Shown: piece by piece, positions 18,680 through 24,202 of the stretch
How the letters are laid out: each line of letters opens with the position of its first letter
Numbering within the stretch: the stretch's first letter is position 1
IMG/VR virus record: IMGVR_UViG_3300010883_000459
Span: 1-24,202 of that record
Origin: a virus
DNA length: 24,202 nt
Strand: one strand, 5' to 3'
Translations under genes and position numbers: made by a program
Notes under the pieces: generated by a model
Databases searched by the model: none
What the model saw: only the letters and a program-made list of their open reading frames with translations
What the model was told of the DNA's origin: nothing

Positions 18680-19591
18680 TTAGTAATACTCACCATAAAT
18701 ATCTGTAGGATTACCTGACATGTCAAATACCTCCTCTACAGAATTTACATCTACATCATGCTCATATGATTTATCAGGTGATCTGTATGATTCACCCCAT
18801 AGTTCAGGGCTATCCCACAATTCTGGAGCGATCCATATATTGGTGGTAGTAGTTCCAGTAAACTCGTTATCATACACCTGCTCATTTCCAGCTTCTTGAG
18901 GTGCTCTTGTAATTAGAGGAGCTCCAGGTTCGAATGAATGTTCATATCTCTTAGCTCTCAATCTCCATGTATAATGTCCAAGCATTGGATTCATAGATGA
19001 AAGATCTTGATCATCCTCTTCTGTAACTTGGAAGATCTTAGCACCTCGATTACCTGGACGATCACAGCCTAATATTGCTAGTTCAATTAGATCGCCAGCT
19101 TTTGGCTCCACATCTTGATTGTTACTTAAGTGTGGTGTATCAATCTTAAGCAGATCAAATATATCAGCAGCAGTTAGTACCGCTCCATTATCTGTATAGA
19201 TATTAAAGTTTGTACCACTCATTGTCTCCATGAAGGTATCAATATGGACGAACCCTGTAAATGAATCATCAGACTCAAATCCGAAACTTGCTAATGAAAT
19301 TGCATCTTCCTGCAACTCAACATACATCATTAATGGAATCGGTCCATAAAATTTTGCTAGGGGCTCCTCACCATATAATAGGTCAGCAGTTTCAATATTG
19401 AACGTATTAATATAATAGTTGACAGGAATGCCTCGAGAGTTAATCAGATCCTTGAATGCGCTGTCGTAGATCAGTTGTTCAGCATTATAGTTAATAGGGT
19501 TAGTAATCATCGCGCAAGGGGGAGACGCCAAAGCTCCAAAGACTTCTTCAGCTGTGCATTCCTTACGAGTTGTGTTACATGGTGCAGCCAT
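18680..19591 (-). CDS. Neck protein resembling T4 gp14, 303 aa
   Basis: Likely a head-to-tail joining protein. The N-terminal region NAEQLIYDSAFKDLINSRGI, VNYYINTFNIETADLLYGEE and the later EPKAGDLIELAIL with FQVTEEDDQDLSSMNPMLGH follow the same order as T4 gp14 ([20 protein letters not shown] ... LIFGED ... PKEGDLIYFPM ... FEINWVEPYDPFYQLG). The C-terminal part is acidic and probably flexible. Similarity is at motif level from memory, so the assignment is likely but not proven. It lies next to the 111-residue gene and near the terminase, as in T4-like late clusters. Confidence 0.65.
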   Translation of the reverse strand: MAAPCNTTRKECTAEEVFGALASPPCAMITNPINYNAEQLIYDSAFKDLINSRGIPVNYYINTFNIETADLLYGEEPLAKFYGPIPLMMYVELQEDAISLASFGFESDDSFTGFVHIDTFMETMSGTNFNIYTDNGAVLTAADIFDLLKIDTPHLSNNQDVEPKAGDLIELAILGCDRPGNRGAKIFQVTEEDDQDLSSMNPMLGHYTWRLRAKRYEHSFEPGAPLITRAPQEAGNEQVYDNEFTGTTTTNIWIAPELWDSPELWGESYRSPDKSYEHDVDVNSVEEVFDMSGNPTDIYGEYY

Positions 19592-19592
19592 T

Positions 19593-19928
19593 TTATCGTT
19601 TGTTTAGTGTCCCCATTAATCCTCGAGGAGTATTTTTAATTGTAATTGATACTTGAGAATTTCCAAGTACCTTTGAGCCTACTTCAGGAGCCATTCCATA
19701 AGCCTTGAGCACGCTCTGTAATACCTGGCCTTGAACTGGAACGTTGTTAGCACCTCCTCGACAAATTTTATCAACAATAGGATGTTTGTGGTCATATTCT
19801 TTGTTTACAGTATTAGCATGTTTGCGCTGGAGCACATTGTTAGGATCCTTATTAGTCTTAGATCCCATCTTTGGGTTCAGCAGAGGGTCTCCTTTGTAAT
19901 ATTCTAGCACGAAACGCTTATATGTCAT
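19593..19928 (-). CDS. Hypothetical protein, 111 aa, in structural cluster
   Basis: A basic protein with an N-terminal aromatic segment (MTYKRFVLEYYKGDPLLNPK) and a Gly/Val-rich end (GSKVLGNSQVSITIKNTPRG). It ends one base before the gp14-like gene, so the two are surely co-transcribed. A CTAAATA box precedes ATG 19928 with exactly 5 bases between, and an intrinsic terminator lies just upstream of that. It is probably a virion or assembly protein by context only. Confidence 0.65.
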   Translation of the reverse strand: MTYKRFVLEYYKGDPLLNPKMGSKTNKDPNNVLQRKHANTVNKEYDHKHPIVDKICRGGANNVPVQGQVLQSVLKAYGMAPEVGSKVLGNSQVSITIKNTPRGLMGTLNKR

Positions 19929-19933
19929 AATAT

Positions 19934-19940
19934 TATTTAG
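19934..19940 (-). promoter_or_regulatory. Late-type box CTAAATA
   Basis: CTAAATA lies on the minus strand 5 bases before ATG 19928. CTAAATA is, from memory, a late-promoter variant reported for marine T4-like phages. Confidence 0.55.
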
Positions 19941-19951
19941 TCAATGTACAC

Positions 19952-19981
19952 AAAAAAGCCGTTGACTTACATCAACGGCTT
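19952..19981 (-). terminator. Rho-independent terminator after the acidic structural gene
   Basis: On the minus strand AAGCCGTTGA and TCAACGGCTT form a perfect stem with a 6-base loop, followed by TTTTTT. It lies 20 bases beyond the TAA that closes the 77-codon extension of the 20236 gene. Its position suggests the extension belongs to the transcript. Confidence 0.9.
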
Positions 19982-20001
19982 AATTAAGTTTTATTCTAAC
20001 C

Positions 20002-20235
20002 TTATTGACCGAACATGCTCTTACCCTGCTTGAGAGTTCCGACCTTGTTCTTAGTTCCCATATTAGGTGCTTTACCGCTTGTGATTGCGTGTCCATGATC
20101 TCCATCATTTCCTTGCTTATCAGTATATGCGCTAGAAGCTGTTCCTCCAGTAGGCTTTACATCGCTATTACCAACTTTGTTTTGCTTTCCGTCATTTACT
20201 GATCCAGGGCTTGAAACTGCGGTTCCGAGAGTTTC
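20002..20235 (-). pseudogene. 77-codon in-frame extension of the acidic structural gene after a TAA
   Basis: Directly after the TAA of the 304-residue gene the same frame stays open for 77 codons (ETLGTAVSSPGSVNDGKQNK ... KVGTLKQGKSMFGQ) to a second TAA at 20002-20004. No ATG, GTG or TTG occurs before a Met near the end, so it cannot easily be a separate gene. The composition (Gly, Ser, Lys, Asn and Asp) reads like a flexible protein tail. Either the first TAA is a mutation or sequence error, or it is read through at some rate. Confidence 0.55.
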
Positions 20236-21150
20236 TTAATCTTCTTCGAAGTCACCACTAAATCCATCTTCTTCACCACCTTCAAGACCTTCTTCTCCAC
20301 CTTCGAGACCTTCTTCACCACCAACAGCAGATTGTAGAAGCTCAAGAAGTTGCTTAGCAACGTCAACGTTTAGAGTTAGTGTAACCTCTTCGAGATCACC
20401 TTCACCTTCACCTTCATCGTCAATACCTAGAGCGTCTAATTCTTCATTATCAACTCCTGCATCTTCGTCGCCGAACATTACACCTTCATAAAGCTTATCA
20501 AAAACAGATTTTTTATTCTTCATGAAATTATTTATGCTCTCCTTGACAACTTCTTTGAGTTCTTCATTAACTTCTTCATCAACTTCTGCATCAACTTCCT
20601 CATCTTCAAATCTATCTTGGCTGGTGGGTATCTCTCCATCCTCATCCTTCATATTAAAATGATTCCAGATGTTAATTGAGTAGTCACTTGCTTCTGGATT
20701 TGGAGTAGGGGCGTTAGATAGGTAATATTCACGCTCTGCATCGGAAGTCTCATGAGACTTCCACTTAGCTTGAAGATCGCTAGATGGTCCTGGACGGTTA
20801 GATGCTATCACAGGTGATGGCTTATTACCTCTCTGCATATTCTCTTCGGCGGCACGTTCAGATTTCCTATTAGGAGATGGGAACCCGCTTGATTGGCGAC
20901 GGGATGTTGACTCTTCATCTTCATCATATGAGAGCTTATTAATTCCATACGCACTTTCAATATCCGGATTGAGTTTATTATCGACTTGATGCTCCTCCCA
21001 ACCTTCAGCAGTTTCAGGACCACCTTTTAATAGAGGTGAATCACCAATTTCTTGCTTCTCTTTGGACTCTTTAACTACCTGAACATTGTTTAGCATCGCG
21101 CCGTAAACATCTCCAATTGAACCAAGTTGGTTAGCTTTTCTCTTAGACAT
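20236..21150 (-). CDS. Acidic prohead-core/virion-like protein, 304 aa
   Basis: The N-terminal half is polar and low complexity (Ser, Pro, Asn, Glu). The C-terminal part has a helix NFMKNKKSVFDKLYEGVMFG, an acidic stretch (VDNEELDALGIDDEGEGEGD), a short hydrophobic strand-helix unit (VTLTLNVDVAKQLLELLQSA) and a GGEEGLEGGEEGLEGGEE repeat. Such acidic proteins beside T4-like terminase genes are usually prohead core or internal virion proteins, though no named T4 counterpart is certain. The frame ends with TAA, yet continues open for 77 codons afterwards. A CATAAATA box precedes ATG 21150 by exactly 5 bases and overlaps the divergent terminase promoter. Confidence 0.6.
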   Translation of the reverse strand: MSKRKANQLGSIGDVYGAMLNNVQVVKESKEKQEIGDSPLLKGGPETAEGWEEHQVDNKLNPDIESAYGINKLSYDEDEESTSRRQSSGFPSPNRKSERAAEENMQRGNKPSPVIASNRPGPSSDLQAKWKSHETSDAEREYYLSNAPTPNPEASDYSINIWNHFNMKDEDGEIPTSQDRFEDEEVDAEVDEEVNEELKEVVKESINNFMKNKKSVFDKLYEGVMFGDEDAGVDNEELDALGIDDEGEGEGDLEEVTLTLNVDVAKQLLELLQSAVGGEEGLEGGEEGLEGGEEDGFSGDFEED

Positions 21151-21157
21151 ATAAATA
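21150..21157 (+). promoter_or_regulatory. Late-type promoter TATAAATA for terminase
   Basis: This is an exact match to the T4 late promoter consensus TATAAATA, with ATG 21161 3 bases on and a second in-frame ATG at 21167. The core is a 12-bp palindrome (ATAAATATTTAT) shared with the opposite-strand box. Confidence 0.65.
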
Positions 21158-21163
21158 TTTATG
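21156..21163 (-). promoter_or_regulatory. Late-type box CATAAATA on the opposite strand
   Basis: It is the divergent partner of the terminase box. It lies exactly 5 bases before ATG 21150 of the acidic structural gene and overlaps the terminase start codon. Confidence 0.55.
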
Positions 21164-22873
21164 AAAATGTCAACTAAAGCCTACAAGAATGAATACTATT
21201 TAGGAAATAAAAAATTACCTAATAAGAATTGGCAGGGAGAATATACTAGTAAGCAAGTTAAACAGCTACAAAAATCTATACGTAACCTATTATACTTCGC
21301 AGAGAGTTTCTTTTATATTATTGATCCGGATTCCACTCCACCAAAGCAGGTAATTAAATTGTACCCATATCAAAAGAAGTCGCTTAGGATGTTACGAGAT
21401 CATCGGAAGTGTCTATTACTAGCTTCTAGACAGATTGGTAAGACAACAGTTCTGACAATTTACGCCTTATGGGTTGCACTATTCAATGATTATCAGAATA
21501 TTGTTATTGTTGCTAACAAAGAGGCAACAGCTGTAGAGATCTTTAGAAGAATACGACTTGCATACGAAGAAATGCCTAATTGGGTTAAGTGTGGTGTTAA
21601 GGAATACGGTAAAACTTCATGTGAATTTGAAAATGGTTCGAGGATTAGTATTAGTACAACGACTGGTAGTGCTGCTCGTGGACAATCGATTACATGCCTA
21701 TTAATTGATGAAATGGGCTTCATTGAGCCTGAATCAATTCTTGAAGACTTCTGGCGTTCAGTATTCCCTACAATTTCACGCTCTGAGAATTCAAAGGTTC
21801 TTATCGCTTCTACTCCAAATGGTACAGGTAACCTATTCCACACATTATGTGATGGAGCTGAGAAGGAGGTAAATGGCTTTGTAATTGATAAAGTGTATTG
21901 GCATGATGTGCCAGGACGTGGAGAGGAATGGAGAGAGGAGCAAATCCGAGCTCTTGGTAGTGTTGAGTCATTTAATCAGGAGTACAACTGCTCATTCATT
22001 GCTACTGGAGACTCAGCTATTGATGAAGATCTATTCTATGATCTATCTAAGAATTGTGAATCTCCAAAGATTATATTAGATGATGGCCATTATAAGATAT
22101 GGGAAGAGCCTCAAGCTGATAAACATTATGTAATTGGAGTTGATGTATCTGAAGGTGTTGGTCAAGATGCTTCTGTTGCTCAAATCTTTGATATTACAGA
22201 TATCTCTGATATGAAGCAGGTTGCAGTTTATCATAACAACCAAATACCGCCATTAGAGTTTACAAACAAACTATATAGTATATTAGGCAACTGGGGAAAT
22301 CCACTAGTGCTAATTGAACGCAATAACTGCGGAGCTCAAGTAGTTGATCGAATATTCCATGATTACGGCTACGAAAAGGTTGTATCATATGGAGCTAAAA
22401 CAGCAGGTCGCTCAAAACCTCAAATTGGAATGATTGCTCATACAAACACCAAATATAAAGGTGTATTGAATATGAGGTACTTTGTAAGTGAAATGCGAGC
22501 TGTAACATTCAAAGATATTGAGACATTGAAAGAGTTTAAGAACTTTGTTAGATATCCAAATGGTACATGGAAGGCTAGAGGTGGTTATCATGATGATCGG
22601 GTAATGTCCACACTATATACACTGTTCATTCTTGAGAAGGAGTTGACAGAGCAATATTATGATATACTTGAGTTGGATGATCACGGAAAGCCTAAATCTA
22701 TCGAGGTTATGGATTATGGAGTTCAGAATTTTGTAAATCCTACATCAATATACTCTGATAATGAGATTGTAGGTGAAGCCAATCAGCGAATGGTTCCAGT
22801 TGTCTTTGGTATGGATGATGTTGGTGATGATTTTGGTGAACTTGAAGGTCTTGGTTATGAGCTTCTATACTAA
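21161..22873 (+). CDS. terL: Large terminase subunit, T4 gp17-like, 570 aa
   Basis: The DNA-packaging motor ATPase and headful nuclease. The N-terminal ATPase has Walker A LASRQIGKTTVL (about residues 88-99), ISTTTGSAARGQS, Walker B CLLIDEMGF with catalytic Glu (about 179-187) and the coupling motif IASTPNGTGN. The C-terminal RNase H-like nuclease has VIGVDVSEGVGQDAS (first Asp), VLIERNNCGAQVVD (Glu) and GGYHDDRVMSTLY (Asp). All key residues are present and the length fits gp17 (610). The gene runs opposite to most of the window from a shared divergent control site. The second ATG (21167) is an alternative start. Confidence 0.95.
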   Translation: MKMSTKAYKNEYYLGNKKLPNKNWQGEYTSKQVKQLQKSIRNLLYFAESFFYIIDPDSTPPKQVIKLYPYQKKSLRMLRDHRKCLLLASRQIGKTTVLTIYALWVALFNDYQNIVIVANKEATAVEIFRRIRLAYEEMPNWVKCGVKEYGKTSCEFENGSRISISTTTGSAARGQSITCLLIDEMGFIEPESILEDFWRSVFPTISRSENSKVLIASTPNGTGNLFHTLCDGAEKEVNGFVIDKVYWHDVPGRGEEWREEQIRALGSVESFNQEYNCSFIATGDSAIDEDLFYDLSKNCESPKIILDDGHYKIWEEPQADKHYVIGVDVSEGVGQDASVAQIFDITDISDMKQVAVYHNNQIPPLEFTNKLYSILGNWGNPLVLIERNNCGAQVVDRIFHDYGYEKVVSYGAKTAGRSKPQIGMIAHTNTKYKGVLNMRYFVSEMRAVTFKDIETLKEFKNFVRYPNGTWKARGGYHDDRVMSTLYTLFILEKELTEQYYDILELDDHGKPKSIEVMDYGVQNFVNPTSIYSDNEIVGEANQRMVPVVFGMDDVGDDFGELEGLGYELLY

Positions 22874-22876
22874 ATA
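22870..22876 (+). promoter_or_regulatory. Late-type box CTAAATA before the tube-like gene
   Basis: CTAAATA overlaps the terminase TAA stop and lies exactly 5 bases before ATG 22882. Confidence 0.5.
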
Positions 22877-22881
22877 ATAAT

Positions 22882-23448
22882 ATGAGCGAAGTTCACCAAT
22901 CACATCTTAATAAGGCACATGATGATAAGTTTCTGCTAGTTTTTGATGTTCCAAATATTCTGAAGTCTAAATCTTCAACCACTGAACGTAGCAATAAGAC
23001 TATAATACCTGACTCAGTTCAGTTCTCTGTATTTGGAACAGCTGTTCCAGAAATTGTCGTTCCAGCTATTGAGACTCGGATGACTGGTAGCACATTATAC
23101 GTTTCATCACATTCTAAGAATCCCTACCCTCCTGTAGCTATTGGATTCAACGTAGACAGTGAATATAACAACTATTGGACAATCTATAAATGGCTTGATT
23201 TACTCCATGATCAATATTATGGTCGGTACAATTCAGAAGAACTAGAATCTAGTGAAATCTTCAGTGACTACCAAACAGATCTGACCATTTATGGTATGGA
23301 TGGATTTAACAAGAAAAAAATTAAATTTACTTATACTAAGGCATTCCCAACAGCTATAAATGATATAACGTACGACTACAAAGAAGGAGCTGAACTAATC
23401 TCAGGTTTCCGGTTTGTTTATTCGCAACTACACACAGAGATTATCTAA
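22882..23448 (+). CDS. Probable tail-tube-family structural protein, 188 aa
   Basis: The layout resembles myovirus tube or tube-initiator proteins of the T4 gp19/gp54 fold: an opening strand DKFLLVFDVP, a middle TVPEIVVP-like strand, then WTIYKWLDLLHDQYYG, the strand DYQTDLTIYGMD, FTYTKAFPTAINDITYDYKE and a final strand SGFRFVYSQLH. The FPTxIxD turn followed by a Y and an F-x-F strand is typical of such proteins. The similarity is at pattern level only. It starts 8 bases after the terminase stop, so the two are expressed together, with a CTAAATA box in the gap. Confidence 0.55.
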   Translation: MSEVHQSHLNKAHDDKFLLVFDVPNILKSKSSTTERSNKTIIPDSVQFSVFGTAVPEIVVPAIETRMTGSTLYVSSHSKNPYPPVAIGFNVDSEYNNYWTIYKWLDLLHDQYYGRYNSEELESSEIFSDYQTDLTIYGMDGFNKKKIKFTYTKAFPTAINDITYDYKEGAELISGFRFVYSQLHTEII

Positions 23449-23530
23449 AATCATCATCGCTGTGAACTTCTAGGTCGATTGTATTTCTTTGCGTTGCTAA
23501 CTTATCAATACGTTCTTGTGCTATATAGAG
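23441..23530 (-). pseudogene. Possible remnant of a gene 3' end, no start codon
   Basis: A 29-codon open stretch reads IAQERIDKLATQRNTIDLEV and HSDDDFR, then TAA inside the end of the convergent tube-like gene. The composition looks like real protein (a charged helix), but the stretch is closed upstream by TAA with no ATG, GTG or TTG at a sensible place. It could be a leftover of a deleted gene or chance. The rest of 23531-23622 is AT-rich with no gene or strong hairpin seen. Confidence 0.2.
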
Positions 23531-23622
23531 TTATTTAAACCCTATAAATTAGTAATCAACAAGATGTTTATATTCTATAGTAGAATAATATATACGTATT
23601 TTTACTTTATTTTTCATACAAA

Positions 23623-24168
23623 TCAAGTAAGTTTATACAAAATTCCTAGACCAAAATGCTCTTGAATGTTCATATATCCCACATTATAGTTAGCTGCTAT
23701 ATCATTACATACTCTATTTATTTCAGGAAAAGATAAGGTATCGTGTAGTATGACTATATCACTATGCTGAACTGCCCACTCTGCACAAGCGTATGTTGGA
23801 ATATATTCATGTACAATATCAATATGAATCAGATCATATCTGCTACTGTTATCTTTAATAAAATCTTCAAATGAACTTTTAACAAGATCTACATTTGAGT
23901 TAACGAATGATTCGCATACGCTCTTATAAAAAGCTTCTCCTTGAGCGTGATTTATATGTTGGTCACCTATAAATGAATCAACTCCTACAACCTTATCGAA
24001 TATATTAGAGAATGCTTCTGAGCTATATCCCAAATCTACTCCAAACTCTAGAGCGGTTTTAGTATCAGCATTGAAGTGCTCGATGATTGGTAAAATATAT
24101 CTCTCGAGACCTTTCCAGGCAGAAGATACATCTCTCAGTTTATGTGGATATGGTTGTGGGTTTATCAT
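23623..24168 (-). CDS. Class I SAM-dependent methyltransferase, 181 aa
   Basis: The Rossmann methyltransferase pattern is visible. Motif I is ALEFGVDLGYSS (residues 39-50, the SAM loop), followed by VVGVDSF with the acidic residue that contacts the ribose. YDLIHIDIVHEY carries a likely metal- or substrate-binding Asp, and then comes SDIVILHDTLSFPEINRV. This matches the Methyltransf_24 group, members of which act on sugars or small molecules. Near a deoxysugar cassette it may methylate a glycan, but the two are about 6 kb apart. No clear promoter box is seen before ATG 24168. Confidence 0.75.
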   Translation of the reverse strand: MINPQPYPHKLRDVSSAWKGLERYILPIIEHFNADTKTALEFGVDLGYSSEAFSNIFDKVVGVDSFIGDQHINHAQGEAFYKSVCESFVNSNVDLVKSSFEDFIKDNSSRYDLIHIDIVHEYIPTYACAEWAVQHSDIVILHDTLSFPEINRVCNDIAANYNVGYMNIQEHFGLGILYKLT

Positions 24169-24202
24169 AATTTATTAAGTGTAATTGGGTCTGAGATATT
24201 CA

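Noticed and set aside
20005-20202. Plus-strand frame of 65 codons beside the acidic structural gene
   Set aside because: It is the complement of the 77-codon in-frame extension, whose composition and position before the terminator are more convincing.
2825-20235. Reassignment of TAA to an amino acid
   Set aside because: Many genes in the window end with TAA at sensible positions directly before the next gene, and no tRNA with anticodon TTA is visible here.
21493-21843. Minus-strand frame of 116 codons opposite the terminase
   Set aside because: It is a shadow of the conserved ATPase domain of the terminase.
1-24202. CRISPR arrays, insertion sequences, integrase or attachment sites
   Set aside because: No regularly spaced direct repeats, transposase motifs or tyrosine/serine recombinase motifs were found.

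Overview
The window is a stretch of a tailed-phage genome of myovirus type, distantly T4-like. It is AT-rich and densely packed, and almost everything is on the minus strand. It carries a large terminase with the ATPase and nuclease motifs of T4 gp17, a neck protein resembling T4 gp14, a probable tail-tube-family protein, an acidic prohead-core-like protein, tRNA genes, and upstream AT-rich boxes of the T4 late type (TATAAATA or CTAAATA). No integrase, transposase or CRISPR array was seen. The host cannot be named from the sequence.

Layout. Positions 1-2230: NAD+-dependent DNA ligase and a small gene. 2231-2503: an untranslated stretch packed with stem-loops, including a truncated tRNA-like element. 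2504-6570: small early-type genes, a tRNA-Cys, a second aberrant tRNA-like gene and a 41-residue zinc-finger-like peptide missed by usual length cut-offs. 6570-9141: phage-conserved hypotheticals, an HNH protein, and a membrane-anchored PAS protein closed by an intrinsic terminator. 9208-11364: a metallopeptidase, a 3D-domain lipoprotein (probably lysis-related) and a RadA-like ATPase. 11379-14917: small genes, a second HNH protein, an FCP1-like HAD phosphatase and a DUF932-like gene split in two. 14940-17596: a nucleotide-sugar cassette (rmlB, a frame-disrupted rmlA, and a reductase like eukaryotic/giant-virus NRS/ER) with no rmlC. 17683-24168: a RecB-like nuclease, structural genes, divergent plus-strand terminase and tube genes, and a methyltransferase.

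Two things stand out. First, start codons sit almost directly downstream of promoter-like boxes. One class reads AASGAAC-N5-TATAATTA and recurs before at least a dozen early-type genes. The other reads N-TAAATA followed by exactly 5 nt and ATG, before several late-type genes. Shine-Dalgarno sequences are mostly missing. Together these suggest leaderless mRNAs. Second, five genes look interrupted: in-frame TAA codons at 2825 and 20233, and single frame breaks in rmlA, the DUF932-like gene and the 6143-6570 gene. Either the assembly contains small errors, or this phage carries genuine decay, readthrough or frameshifting.
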